Source of the DNA: DATBSK01 sp964501785
GTDB lineage: Bacteria > Actinomycetota > Acidimicrobiia > IMCC26256 > PALSA-555
Assembly: GCA_964501785.1 (NCBI GenBank)
Contig: CAZCUD010000006.1
Span: 173,894 to 237,893 of the forward strand
Reading direction: 5' to 3'
Length of the DNA: 64,000 nt
Within the stretch, counting starts at the first letter, position 1; each line of letters starts with the position of its first letter. Below the pieces are notes generated by a model. The model ran no database searches. It saw nothing but the letters and a program-made list of their open reading frames with translations, and was not told the DNA's origin. Below, piece by piece: positions 1 to 8,586 of this stretch. Made by a program: the position numbers and the translations under genes.

Positions 1-98
1 GGTACAGCCACGCCGAGGTCAACGACCTGATCGGCTCGACCGACGACCCGGTGATGACCGACCCGGTACGGGCGTTCTACCGACGCTGCTTCCGCTGA
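1..98 (+). CDS. 3' end of an unidentified gene (partial)
   Basis: The window opens inside a reading frame whose last 31 codons (frame 3) end at a TGA at 96-98. The visible tail is acidic, then closes with DPVRAFYRRCFR. It is too short to assign to a family. A second frame is also open here, so the frame choice rests on the stop placed just before the next promoter region. Confidence 0.4.
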   Translation, partial: YSHAEVNDLIGSTDDPVMTDPVRAFYRRCFR

Positions 99-130
99 CG
101 TCCGGTGGCTCCCGGCGCGAATCGTCCGGA

Positions 131-136
131 TAGGGT
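131..136 (+). promoter_or_regulatory. candidate -10 (TAGGGT) for the DUF6325 gene
   Basis: A TANNNT hexamer lies about 64 nt before the ATG at 200. Unlike many promoters here it would give a leader, and a strong GGAGGAA ribosome site follows at 187-193. Confidence 0.3.
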
Positions 137-199
137 GACGCCGCGCGTCGGGGCCTCGACGAGGCTGTGCAGGGCGGCACACTCCTGGAGGAAGCGCAG

Positions 200-634
200 A
201 TGGCAGACGAAGAGCTGGGGCCGATCGACTACCTGATCGTCGAGTACCCGGGCAGCAAGATGACCGGTGAGGCGCTGCCGCTCCTGGTCGACCTGGTCGA
301 CCGGGGGCTGATCCGCATCCTCGACCTCCTGTTCGTCCGCAAGGCCGACGACGGATCGGTGACCGCCGTCAACCTGGCCGACCTCGACGGCGACGGCACG
401 CTCGACCTCGCGGTGTTCGAGGGCGCCTCGTCGGGCCTGCTCGACCAGTCCGACGTCGACGATGCCGGTGGCGTGCTCGACCCGGGCTCGTCGGCCGCGA
501 TCCTGCTCTACGAGAACCGCTGGGCGGCTCCGTTCGCCGCCGCGCTGCGACGCAGCGGTGCCCAGCTCGTCGCCCGCGGTGGTGTGCCGATCGACGCGCT
601 GGTCGCGTCGCTCGACGCCGCCGAGGCGTCCTGA
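200..634 (+). CDS. DUF6325 family protein
   Basis: A 144-residue protein starting MADEELGPIDYLIVEYPG, the typical opening of the DUF6325 (DUF1269-like) family. These are small actinobacterial proteins of unknown role, often found beside SHOCT-domain genes. Two hydrophobic stretches (about residues 20-45 and 105-125) could contact a membrane, but there is no signal peptide. The ATG at 200 is preferred over an earlier in-frame start at 167 because GGAGGAA lies 6 nt upstream. A SHOCT-domain gene follows 46 bp downstream on the same strand, so the two are probably cotranscribed. No enzymatic function can be claimed. Confidence 0.75.
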   Translation: MADEELGPIDYLIVEYPGSKMTGEALPLLVDLVDRGLIRILDLLFVRKADDGSVTAVNLADLDGDGTLDLAVFEGASSGLLDQSDVDDAGGVLDPGSSAAILLYENRWAAPFAAALRRSGAQLVARGGVPIDALVASLDAAEAS

Positions 635-680
635 CCCGTCCGATCGCCCGATCCGTCTCTCGGTCACAGGAGGACCACCG

Positions 681-959
681 ATGCCAGGTCTGCTTCGCGG
701 GGTTGCCCGCACCGCGGTGATCGCCGGCACCGCGACCGCGGTCTCGAATCGTGTCTCGCGCCGGCAGGGCGAGCGCTGGGCTGCGCAGGAGCAGCAGCAG
801 TACGCCCAGCAGCAGTACGCCGAGCCCGCCCCGGCCCCGGCGGCGGCGCCCGCCCAGGACAACATCGCGCAGCTCAAGGAGCTCGCCGAGCTGCACCAGC
901 AGGGCGTGCTGACCGACGACGAGTTCGCCGCCCAGAAGGCCAAGATCCTCGCCTCCTGA
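681..959 (+). CDS. SHOCT-domain small protein
   Basis: A 92-residue protein. The N-terminus (1-25) is hydrophobic and basic, the middle (30-58) is low complexity and rich in Gln, Tyr, Ala and Pro, and the C-terminus (60-92) is a SHOCT domain with the pattern LKELAELHQQGVLTDDEFAA. SHOCT is a short C-terminal helical module thought to mediate oligomerisation. An AGGAGGA site precedes the ATG by 6-7 nt. It follows the DUF6325 gene, a pairing common in Actinobacteria. Confidence 0.8.
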   Translation: MPGLLRGVARTAVIAGTATAVSNRVSRRQGERWAAQEQQQYAQQQYAEPAPAPAAAPAQDNIAQLKELAELHQQGVLTDDEFAAQKAKILAS

Positions 960-966
960 GCATGGG

Positions 967-972
967 TAGCGT
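967..972 (+). promoter_or_regulatory. leaderless -10 (TAGCGT)
   Basis: TAGCGT ends 6 nt before the ATG at 979, and there is no ribosome-binding site. This fits a leaderless transcript of the downstream oxidoreductase. Confidence 0.45.
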
Positions 973-978
973 CGCCGC

Positions 979-1917
979 ATGACGACCTTCGGCCTCCAGC
1001 TGCCCAGCTTCACCGTCGACTGCGCGGACAGCGCGCTCTTCGACCGCATCGTCGAGATGGCGGTCGCGGGGGAGGAGAGCGGCTTCTCGTCGCTCTGGGT
1101 GATGGACCACCTCTACCAGCTGCCGGCCCTCGGTGGTGAGGACGCGCCGATGCTCGAGGCCTACACGCTGCTCGGCGCCCTCGCGGCCCGCACTCGCAGC
1201 GTGCAGCTCGGCACGCTCGTGACGGGCGTGACGTACCGCAACCCGGCGATCCTCGCGAAGCAGGTCACCACGCTCGACGTCGTCAGCAGCGGCCGGGCGA
1301 TCCTCGGCATCGGCGCGGCGTGGCACGACGTCGAGCACGTCGCCTTCGGGGTCGACTTCCCGAGCGACGGCGAGCGCCTCGACCGGCTCGAGGAGGCGGT
1401 GCAGATCGCGCGGGCCATGTTCACCGAGGAGGCGCCGTCGTTCCACGGACGCCACTACCGCATCGAGAGCATCAAGAACCTGCCGCGCCCGATCCGCCCG
1501 GAGGGCATCCCGATCATGATCGGCGGGGGTGGTGAGAAGCGCACCCTGCGCCTGGTGGCGCAGTACGCCGACCAGTGCAACATCGCGGGCGACCTCGACA
1601 CGATCCACCACAAGCTCGAGGTGCTCCAGCGGCACTGCGCCGAGGTCGGGCGCGACCCGGCCGAGATCCGCACGACGCGCCTCGGCTCCTTGTTCCTCAC
1701 CGACGGCGAGCAGCAGACGATCGACACGCGAGCGATGCTGATCGACCTCGCCGGGGCCGAGTTCGCCGCGGGCTGCACGGTCGGCACCGACGACGAGGTG
1801 CTCGAGCAGGTCGAGCTGATGATCGACGCCGGCATCGACGAGCCGATCTTCAACCTGCCGTTCTCCGACGCCGCCACGATCCGACGCGCGGGCGAGCTCC
1901 TCACCAAGACGTTCTGA
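979..1917 (+). CDS. LLM-class F420-dependent oxidoreductase
   Basis: A 312-residue luciferase-like TIM-barrel protein. Family signatures are the opening FGLQLPSF, VMDHLYQLP near residue 40, LGTLVTGVTYRNPAILAKQVTTLD (about 77-100, in two parts), the GRAILGIGAAW loop near 105-115 and PIMIGGGGEKRTLRLVAQYAD near 180-200. These resemble the actinobacterial F420-dependent group that uses coenzyme F420 as hydride carrier. The substrate is unknown. It appears to be a single leaderless gene. Two paralogues lie near 30 kb and 58 kb. Confidence 0.85.
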   Translation: MTTFGLQLPSFTVDCADSALFDRIVEMAVAGEESGFSSLWVMDHLYQLPALGGEDAPMLEAYTLLGALAARTRSVQLGTLVTGVTYRNPAILAKQVTTLDVVSSGRAILGIGAAWHDVEHVAFGVDFPSDGERLDRLEEAVQIARAMFTEEAPSFHGRHYRIESIKNLPRPIRPEGIPIMIGGGGEKRTLRLVAQYADQCNIAGDLDTIHHKLEVLQRHCAEVGRDPAEIRTTRLGSLFLTDGEQQTIDTRAMLIDLAGAEFAAGCTVGTDDEVLEQVELMIDAGIDEPIFNLPFSDAATIRRAGELLTKTF

Positions 1918-1957
1918 CGCGAGCAGGCGGCGCGCGGCCGTCAGGGAGCGCGGCGCG

Positions 1958-2461
1958 TCACAGGCTCGGCTCCGGGGCCCAGTCGGGCCGGGTGAGCGTC
2001 GTCGTGCCCACGGTCGCGACCCAGCCGAGCACGTCGTGGCGCGACCCGTCGCACGCGAGCAGGTCGATCGCGTCGACCCGCCACACGTAGACCGCGTCCT
2101 GGTCGAACCGGCGACCCAGCGCGCAGGCATCGTCGGGCGACGCGTCGAGCAGCAGCACGCCGTCCTCGGCGTGGAGGCCCGCGGGGTCACCACCGACCGC
2201 CGCCCACCAGCGCCAGCCGTGACCGGCGACGTCGTCGAGCAGCGCGTCGTGGCGCCGGTCGTTCTCGGCGGGGTCGATGACCGGACCGCCCGGGTTGTGC
2301 GACGTCACGAACGCGACGGCCCCGGCGAACGGGAACGCGCCCTCGACCCGACCGCGCGTGGTCGGGACGACCGAGATCGGTGCCCGACCGTCCGCGGGCC
2401 AGCAGGTGAAGCCCGCGGCGACGTAGTCGGCCCAGTGATCGTGCGAGTCGTCCCTGCTCAC
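1958..2461 (-). CDS. DUF3293 domain-containing protein
   Basis: A 167-residue soluble protein matching the DUF3293 pattern: an N-terminal FTCWPADGRAPISVVP segment, a central FVTSHNPGG (about residues 50-58) and a C-terminal half around VYVWRVDAIDLLACDG. Family function is unknown. The GTG start at 2461 overlaps the TGA of the upstream exporter by 4 bp (GTGA), so the two are translationally coupled. The longer in-frame extension upstream is only the antisense shadow of the exporter. Confidence 0.7.
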   Translation of the reverse strand: MSRDDSHDHWADYVAAGFTCWPADGRAPISVVPTTRGRVEGAFPFAGAVAFVTSHNPGGPVIDPAENDRRHDALLDDVAGHGWRWWAAVGGDPAGLHAEDGVLLLDASPDDACALGRRFDQDAVYVWRVDAIDLLACDGSRHDVLGWVATVGTTTLTRPDWAPEPSL

Positions 2462-4077
2462 GCCGTGGTGGTGGGCGCGCCCGTGGGCTGTCGGTCGGGG
2501 ATCCGGCGACTGGTGAACAGCGCGACGAGACCGAACAGCGCGAGGACGGCCAGCGCGGCGCGCAGGGCCTCGATCCGTGCCTCTTCGTTCTCCTCGACGA
2601 TCGCTTGCGAAGACTTCGTGGAGACGCCCGCGTCCTCGAGCGCGGCCTCGAGGTCGACGTCGGAGATGAACGGGATCCCCGACGCCAGCTCGGTGGAAGC
2701 CTCGCTCGAGAGGTCGTCGGGCACGTCCGGGTTGTCGGCGATGCCGGTGAGGAACGACGCGGTCAAGATCGCGATCAGCACGGCACCGGCGAGCGCGGTG
2801 CCGATCGACGCGCCCAGGTTCGTCACGGTGTTCTGGAGCCCGCCGACCTCGCCCGTCTGCTCGTCCGGGACCGACGACACGGTCACCGCGCCGAGCTGCG
2901 ACGCGAGCGCGCCGATGCCGAGCCCCGCGAGCAGCATCGGCACGGTCGTGACCTCGGCGCCGGCGCCCTCCTGGAGCAGCACGATGAGCACGACGATCCC
3001 GAGGAGGAGGACGGCGAAGCCCACTCGGACCACGCGGCGCGGTGACGCCTGGGGCCAGAGCTTCGGGATGCCGACCGCGGCGACGAGCAGCGTCAGCGAG
3101 AGCGGGAGGAGTCGCACGCCCGTGTCGATCGCCGACAGACCCAGCGCCACCGACAGGAAGAGCGGCACGACGAAGAACAAGCCCATCTGGAGGAGGAACT
3201 GGAAGAAGAACGCCACCAAGCCACTGCGCAGGACGGCGTTCTTCAGCAGCTCCGGGTTCACGAGCGGCTCCGCGCCGCGGCGGACCTGGTGCGACTCCCA
3301 GCTCATGAAGCCCCACAGCACGAGGCCGCCCCCCAGCACGAGCCACAGCGTCGGCGAGCAACCCAGCCACACCGGCGCATCGGGCTTGGGCTGCACGAAA
3401 CCCCAGCTCCCCGCCTTGAGGATCCCGAACACGACGAGCGCGAGGCCCAGCGCCGACAGCGCAGTGCCGACCAGGTCGAGGCGCACCCGCTCCTCGGGCG
3501 GCGCGTCCTGCATGCGACGCGTGAGCCAGAGGATCACGAGCACCATGAGCACCTCGCCGGCGAACACGTAGCGCCACGACGCGTAGGTGGTGAACAGCCC
3601 GCCGATGAGCGGCCCCGCCGCCACCGCGATCGCGGCGGCGGCCGCGACGAGGCCGTACGCCCGCGGCCGGTCGCGCTGCCCGAAGTTCGACGCGACGAGC
3701 GCGACGATCGCGGGGAGGATGAGCGCGGCACCGATGCCCTCGAGCACCGACCACCCGATCATCAGCACGGTGAGGCTCGGTGCGATCGCGGTCGTGAACG
3801 AGCCGGCGCCGTAGATCACGCAGCCGATCGCGAACGCGCGCTTGCGTCCGATGATCGCCCCGATCTTGCCGCCGGTGATCATCAGCGCGGCCATCACCAG
3901 CGTGTAGAAGGTGATCGCCGTTTGGATGCCGGTGACGGTCGTGCCGACGTCGTCGGCCACCGTCGCGATCGCGACGTTCATCACCGACGTGTCGAGCGTC
4001 ATGAGGAACTGCGCCGACGCCAGCGTCAGCAGCACGCCCCCGACCGCCGTTGCCGCGGCTGCCTTGTTCACCGGCAC
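2458..4077 (-). CDS. MFS drug exporter, DHA2 (14-TMS) family
   Basis: A 539-residue integral membrane protein. The first segment holds the DHA2 motif LDTSVMNVAIATVADD (about 28-43); motif A appears as GGKIGAIIGRKRAF near 67-80. About 14 hydrophobic segments follow, as in EmrB/QacA-type proton-drug antiporters. The C-terminal region carries an acidic helical insert (about 445-500) before the last segment. The substrate cannot be read from sequence. It starts with GTG, 27 bp beyond the stop of the upstream ligase, and is coupled to the DUF3293 gene. Confidence 0.88.
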   Translation of the reverse strand: MPVNKAAAATAVGGVLLTLASAQFLMTLDTSVMNVAIATVADDVGTTVTGIQTAITFYTLVMAALMITGGKIGAIIGRKRAFAIGCVIYGAGSFTTAIAPSLTVLMIGWSVLEGIGAALILPAIVALVASNFGQRDRPRAYGLVAAAAAIAVAAGPLIGGLFTTYASWRYVFAGEVLMVLVILWLTRRMQDAPPEERVRLDLVGTALSALGLALVVFGILKAGSWGFVQPKPDAPVWLGCSPTLWLVLGGGLVLWGFMSWESHQVRRGAEPLVNPELLKNAVLRSGLVAFFFQFLLQMGLFFVVPLFLSVALGLSAIDTGVRLLPLSLTLLVAAVGIPKLWPQASPRRVVRVGFAVLLLGIVVLIVLLQEGAGAEVTTVPMLLAGLGIGALASQLGAVTVSSVPDEQTGEVGGLQNTVTNLGASIGTALAGAVLIAILTASFLTGIADNPDVPDDLSSEASTELASGIPFISDVDLEAALEDAGVSTKSSQAIVEENEEARIEALRAALAVLALFGLVALFTSRRIPDRQPTGAPTTTA

Positions 4078-4104
4078 GTCCCCGCCATGGCCGGGGAGTC
4101 TGGC

Positions 4105-5679
4105 CTAGATGGCCCGCTCGCGCCCTTCCCAGTAGGGATCGCGCAGCTTGCGCTTGTAGAGCTTGCCGTTCGGGTCGCGGGGCATCTCGGTGGTGAAGTC
4201 GATCGACTTCGGCCGCTTGTACTTCGCGAGCCGCTCGGCCGACCACTCCATGATCTCGGCCTCGAGCTCGGGCCCGCCCTCGACGCCCTCGACCGGCTCG
4301 ATGACGGCCTTGACCTCCTCGCCCCAGTCGTCGTGGGGGATGCCGAAGATCGCGACGTCGGCGACCTTCGGGTGCATGATCAGCTCGCTCTCGATCTCGG
4401 CGGGGTAGATGTTGGCGCCGCCCGAGATGATCATGTCGATCTTGCGGTCGGACAGGAACAGCCAGCCCTCGTCGTCGAGGTAGCCGACGTCGCCGACGGT
4501 GAAGAACTTGCCCTGCCGGCTCTTCTCCGTCTTCTCCTTGTCCTTGTAGTACTCGAAGTCACCCGTCATCATGTGCATGTAGACGGTGCCGACCTCGCCG
4601 GCGGGCAGCTCGTTGCCCTCGTCGTCGAGGATGACGACCTCCGAGATCGGCCACGCGCGGCCGACCGTGCCGGGGTGCTCCATCCACTCGTCGGCGAACA
4701 CGATCGTGCCGCCACCCTCGCTCGCCGCGTAGTACTCGTCGATGACGGGTCCCCACCACTCGATCATCTGGCGCTTCACCTCGGGCGGGCAGGGCGCGGC
4801 GGCGTGCACCATGTGACGCAGCGACGACACGTCGTACTTCGCTCGTTCCTCCTCGGGCACGTTGAGGAGGCGGACGAACTGCGTCGGCACCATGTGGGTG
4901 TTGGTGACCTTGTACTTGTCGATCAGGTGCAGCATCTGCTGCGGCGTCCACTTGTCCATCAGCACGATGGTGTGCCCGATGTTGATGGCCGAGCCGGAGA
5001 AGTTGAGGACGGCCGTGTGGTACAGCGGCGAGCCGACGATGTGCACGTTGTCGTCGAAGGGCTGGAGCCGGAACATGTAGAGCATCCCGCCGAAGCCGTT
5101 GCCCGCCTCTTCGGGGGTCGCGTCGGCGAGCTTGCGCCGGACGCCCTTGGGCTTGCCGGTCGTGCCCGACGTGTAGTTCATGACCATTCCCTGCGTGCGG
5201 TCGGCCGGGTCGGTCGTCGGCTGGCCGTCCTTCAGCGCGCTGAACGGGCGGAACCCGTCGATGTCGCCGCCGACGGAGAACCGCGCCTCGGCGGGGAAGT
5301 CGATCTCGTCGGCCGCGGCCTTGGCGACGTCGGCGAAGCGCTCGTGGGCCACGAACGCCTTCGCCTCGGAGTCGTCGACGATGTATGCCACCTCGGGGCC
5401 GACGAGGTGCCAGTTGATCGGCACCATGTAGAAGCCGGCCTGGCTGATCGCGAGGAACAGCTCGAAGACCTCGGCGCAGTTGGGGAGCAGGATCGCGACC
5501 GCGTCGCCCTTCTGGAAGCCCAGCTCGCGCAGCCCGTGGACGAGCTGGTTCGCCGACGCCAGGAGCTCGCCGGCCGAGATCTCCTTCTCGTCGGGGTCCA
5601 CCAGCGCCAGGTGGTCGGGGCGGGCCTTGGCGATGTCCCAGAAGCCCAGGGTCGCGGGGATCTCAGCAGCGTCGGTCAC
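4105..5679 (-). CDS. acyl-CoA synthetase (FadD4-like, AMP-forming)
   Basis: A 524-residue ANL-superfamily ligase that activates a carboxylic acid as acyl-AMP and then as CoA thioester. Motifs: MNYTSGTTGKPKG near residue 170 (P-loop), YYAASEGGG near 320 (A5), GDVGYLDDEGWLFLSDRKIDMI near 400-425 (hinge) and the catalytic lysine in PRDPNGKLYKRKLR near 505. It resembles mycobacterial FadD4. The GTG start at 5679 has TAGAAC 7 nt upstream, inside a palindrome, which suggests a leaderless regulated promoter. Confidence 0.88.
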   Translation of the reverse strand: MTDAAEIPATLGFWDIAKARPDHLALVDPDEKEISAGELLASANQLVHGLRELGFQKGDAVAILLPNCAEVFELFLAISQAGFYMVPINWHLVGPEVAYIVDDSEAKAFVAHERFADVAKAAADEIDFPAEARFSVGGDIDGFRPFSALKDGQPTTDPADRTQGMVMNYTSGTTGKPKGVRRKLADATPEEAGNGFGGMLYMFRLQPFDDNVHIVGSPLYHTAVLNFSGSAINIGHTIVLMDKWTPQQMLHLIDKYKVTNTHMVPTQFVRLLNVPEEERAKYDVSSLRHMVHAAAPCPPEVKRQMIEWWGPVIDEYYAASEGGGTIVFADEWMEHPGTVGRAWPISEVVILDDEGNELPAGEVGTVYMHMMTGDFEYYKDKEKTEKSRQGKFFTVGDVGYLDDEGWLFLSDRKIDMIISGGANIYPAEIESELIMHPKVADVAIFGIPHDDWGEEVKAVIEPVEGVEGGPELEAEIMEWSAERLAKYKRPKSIDFTTEMPRDPNGKLYKRKLRDPYWEGRERAI

Positions 5680-5693
5680 GAGAACCTGTTCTA
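5680..5693 (-). promoter_or_regulatory. KstR-like palindrome with -10 of the FadD4-like gene
   Basis: AGAAC-CT-GTTCT (5681-5692) reads on the minus strand as TAGAAC followed by 7 nt and the GTG start. The 14-bp window matches T-N2-AAC-N2-GTT-N2-A with one end mismatch; that consensus is the published mycobacterial KstR site. The same arms recur at 8571-8582. The regulator's identity is inferred. Confidence 0.5.
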
Positions 5694-5964
5694 GCCGAGG
5701 GGACTCGCCGTCTGCCCACCCGCCGACCGCGAACCTGGGTGCGCTGCCGTGTACGCCGACCCCGCTCCGTCGACTCGCCTCGCTTCACCGGCCGAGCCCC
5801 TGCTCCCTCGCTTCGCTCGGTCGGCCGCGAGGCGGCCGGGTCTCGACCTGGCGAGGCGAACTGTCTCCTCCGGGGGTCTGCGCCCAGGACATCGCCGGGA
5901 GTTCGACTGCGCGCGAGTTGCCATGGCTGCGCAGCACGCGGCATGGCTGACCTGACACGCAGCG

Positions 5965-6867
5965 ATGGAGCTGGTCGACGCGCGCGAGCTGGTGCGCTCG
6001 GGGCGATTTGTCCAGACGAACGAGAAGACTGCCAAGGCCGTCGCTCACGGCGACATCTCGTCGGCGCACACGAAGATCCTTGCCCGCAAGGCACGCCACG
6101 TCGACGACCTGTTCCCCGACTTCGAGGACGCCCTCCTCGATGCCGCCCGCGCCGAGAAGCCGGACGAGTTCCGCGCCATCGCCACCCACTGGCGCGCCAT
6201 CGCGGACGACATCCTCGACCGCAGGCCTTCCGACGACCGGTTCGATCGCCGTCACCTGCGCATCTCCGACGTCTTGGACGAGATGACCAGGATCGACGGC
6301 TACATCGACGGCGAGACGGCGGCGCGTCTGCGCAAGATCCTCGACGGGCTCGAGCCGCCCGATCCGGTCGACGGTCCCGAGCCGCCGCGCGCGCTCGGAC
6401 AACGCCGCGCCGACGCGCTGACGAAGCTGGTCGGCGGCGAGCGAGCCCCGCGGGTCACGGTCCACGCCGTCGTCGACGCCGAGACGCTCGCGGGGCGCAT
6501 GCCCGCTGATCTCACCGCGATGCGCTGCGACCTGCTCGGTGGCGGGACGCTCGACGTGGAGTCGATGCTGCGGATGACGTGCGACTGCTCGATCGCCCGT
6601 GTGCTGATGCGCGGGAAGGGCGAGGTCCTCGACCTGGGCCGATCGACGCCGGTGGTCAGCGATGCGTTGCGCCGAGCCCTGGCCGTGCGCGACGGCGGCT
6701 GCACCGAGCCCGGCTGTGGTGCACCGCCCGAGTGGTGCGACGCCCACCACGTCGTCCACTGGTCTCGAGGCGGATCGACCGAGCTGACCAACCTCGAGCT
6801 GAAGTGCCGGCGCCACCACGTGGCCGCCCACCGTCGCCGCGGTCCACCGATGGACCTGGCCGCATGA
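5965..6867 (+). CDS. DUF222 / HNH endonuclease-type protein (13E12-like), 5' end degraded
   Basis: A 300-residue frame with the DUF222 helical region (about 1-190, including VAHGDISSAHTKILARKA) followed by a C-terminal HNH module: RDGGCTEPGCGAPPEWCDAHHVVHW then NLELKCRRHHVAAH. Zinc-type cysteines and catalytic histidines are present. In this family the DUF222 part normally begins 70-100 residues earlier. Here a stop at 5953-5955 lies in the same frame, and the codons just before it (REFD...AAWLT) look like a remnant of that missing N-terminus. The gene is therefore probably truncated or a decaying copy. Base composition matches its neighbours. Confidence 0.7.
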   Translation: MELVDARELVRSGRFVQTNEKTAKAVAHGDISSAHTKILARKARHVDDLFPDFEDALLDAARAEKPDEFRAIATHWRAIADDILDRRPSDDRFDRRHLRISDVLDEMTRIDGYIDGETAARLRKILDGLEPPDPVDGPEPPRALGQRRADALTKLVGGERAPRVTVHAVVDAETLAGRMPADLTAMRCDLLGGGTLDVESMLRMTCDCSIARVLMRGKGEVLDLGRSTPVVSDALRRALAVRDGGCTEPGCGAPPEWCDAHHVVHWSRGGSTELTNLELKCRRHHVAAHRRRGPPMDLAA

Positions 6868-6882
6868 GCCGCGACGCGCCGA

Positions 6883-8559
6883 TCAGCCCGTCGCGATCCG
6901 CTTCGCCCAGCGGTAGTCGGGCTTGCCGACCGGGGTGCGCGGGATGTCGTCGGTGAGGTGCAGCTGACGGGGCACCTTGTAGCCAGCGATCTTCGTGCGA
7001 CAGAACTCCTGGAGCTCCTCGAGCTCGAGCGTCGCGTCGTCGCGAGGCGTGACGATCGCCGCGACCCGCTCCTGGAAGCGCTCGTCGGGCACGCCGACGA
7101 CGACCGCGTCGAACACGTCGGGGTGCGCCTTCAGCGCCGCTTCGACCTCTTCGGGGTACACCTTCTCGCCGCCGGTGTTGATGCACACCGAGCCGCGCCC
7201 GAGCAGCTCGAGCACGCCGTCGGCGCTGATCGTCGCGGAGTCGCCGGGGAGCACCCACCGCTTGCCGTCGGGGTCGACGAGGAACGTCGCCTTCGTCTTC
7301 TCCTCGTCCTTGTAGTAGCCGAGCGGGATGTGCCCGCAGCGCGCCAGCTTGCCGACCTGACCGGACCCCGGCTCGACGGGGCGACCGTCGTCGTCGAGGA
7401 CGTTGGTGGTCGGGTTCATCGTGAAGCGCGGGCCGCCCTGCTCGAGGTCGGTCACCGTGCCGGCGTGGCCGGTCTCCGAGGCGCCGAAGCTGTCCATCAC
7501 CATCGCGTTGGGGAGCAGCGACTGGAGCTCGGTGCGGATCGCCTTCGAGAGGATCGCGCCGCCCGACCCGACGACGAACACCGACGAGAGGTCGTAGTCC
7601 TCGGCCGGGTTCGCGATCGCGTCGGCGAGCGGGCGGGCCATCGCGTCGCCCACCACCATGATCGAGGTGGCCTGCTCGTCCGCCGCCATCTTGGCGACGT
7701 GCTGGCCGTCGAAGTGGTGATCGCAGCTGAGGACGACGGTGCCGCCGCCGTAGAAGCCGATGAAGCTCGCCCACTGCCCGCCGCCGTGCATGACGGGCGC
7801 GTTCACGACGTTCACGTTGATCTGGTCGTCGGGCACGACGCGCTCGGCGAGCTCGTCGGGCGTCTCGATCGGGGGCTGGCCGAAGCCTCCACCACCGAGG
7901 GCGGCGAAGAAGATGTCCTCGGCCCGCCAGAGCACGCCCTTGGGCATGCCGGTCGTGCCGCCCGTGTAGAGGATGTAGAGGTCGTCGGCCGAGCGGGGCG
8001 GGAACCCGCGCTCGGGCGACGCCGCCGCGAGGGCGTCCTCGTAGTCGACCGCGCCGAGCTCGGCGACCGCCTTGGCGGCGGCGTCCGAGTCGTCGCCGTC
8101 GTCGATCACGACGAAGTGGCGCAGCTTGGGGGTGTCGGGCCGCACCTCGGCGACCATGGGTGCGAACGAGCGCTCGAAGACGATCGCGACCGAGTCGGAG
8201 TTCTCGAGCATGTAGCGCAGCTCGTCGGCGACGTAGCGGAAGTTGACGTTGATGACCGACGCGCGGGCCTTGTAGATGCCGAGCTCGGCCTCGATCCACT
8301 CGACCCGGTTCCACGACAGGATCGCCACGTGGTCGCCTGCACCGACGCCGTGGTCGAGGAGATGGTGGCCGAAGCGGTTGGCTCGCTCGTCCAGCTCTCG
8401 GTACGTGCGGCGCTCGTCCCGGTCGGGGACCCCGCCGTCGGATCGCGCCGGGCAGATCAGGGCGGGGCGCTCGGGCACCGTGTCGACGACCACCTCGAAC
8501 AGGTCGGCGAGGTTGAAGGTCCGTTCGGGGGGCGCCTCGGGGGCCTCGTTGCCGGGCAC
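6883..8559 (-). CDS. acyl-CoA synthetase (FadD19/FadD17-like)
   Basis: A 558-residue AMP-forming acyl-CoA ligase. Motifs: YILYTGGTTGMPKGVLW near residue 170, MDSFGASETGH near 340, LPGDSATISADGVLELLGRGS near 435-455 and the C-terminal lysine in IPRTPVGKPDYRWAKR. The GGTTGMPKGV(L/M)W form is shared with mycobacterial ligases that act on branched or sterol side chains. Prodigal-type calls would use ATG 8577, but that ATG lies inside a palindrome. The GTG at 8559 sits 6 nt after TACTCT, a leaderless -10, so I prefer it. The gene diverges from the nine-gene operon. Confidence 0.88.
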   Translation of the reverse strand: MPGNEAPEAPPERTFNLADLFEVVVDTVPERPALICPARSDGGVPDRDERRTYRELDERANRFGHHLLDHGVGAGDHVAILSWNRVEWIEAELGIYKARASVINVNFRYVADELRYMLENSDSVAIVFERSFAPMVAEVRPDTPKLRHFVVIDDGDDSDAAAKAVAELGAVDYEDALAAASPERGFPPRSADDLYILYTGGTTGMPKGVLWRAEDIFFAALGGGGFGQPPIETPDELAERVVPDDQINVNVVNAPVMHGGGQWASFIGFYGGGTVVLSCDHHFDGQHVAKMAADEQATSIMVVGDAMARPLADAIANPAEDYDLSSVFVVGSGGAILSKAIRTELQSLLPNAMVMDSFGASETGHAGTVTDLEQGGPRFTMNPTTNVLDDDGRPVEPGSGQVGKLARCGHIPLGYYKDEEKTKATFLVDPDGKRWVLPGDSATISADGVLELLGRGSVCINTGGEKVYPEEVEAALKAHPDVFDAVVVGVPDERFQERVAAIVTPRDDATLELEELQEFCRTKIAGYKVPRQLHLTDDIPRTPVGKPDYRWAKRIATG

Positions 8560-8565
8560 GGCCGG

Positions 8566-8583
8566 AGAGTAGAACATGTTCTC
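8566..8583. promoter_or_regulatory. divergent promoter with KstR-like palindrome
   Basis: AGAAC-AT-GTTCT (8571-8582) is a perfect 12-bp palindrome. TACTCT on the minus strand (8571-8566) is 6 nt from GTG 8559, and TAGAAC on the plus strand (8570-8575) is 11 nt from ATG 8587. One bound repressor could therefore cover both -10 regions. It matches T-N2-AAC-N2-GTT-N2-A except at one end base. Confidence 0.55.
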
Positions 8584-8586
8584 GTC

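Noticed and set aside
3289..5694. An 801-residue plus-strand frame
   Set aside because: Antisense to the exporter and the ligase, with shadow-type composition and no recognisable domain.
5680..6867. Insertion sequence or mobile element around the HNH gene
   Set aside because: No terminal inverted repeats, target duplication or transposase can be seen; HNH/DUF222 genes are not sufficient evidence of mobility.
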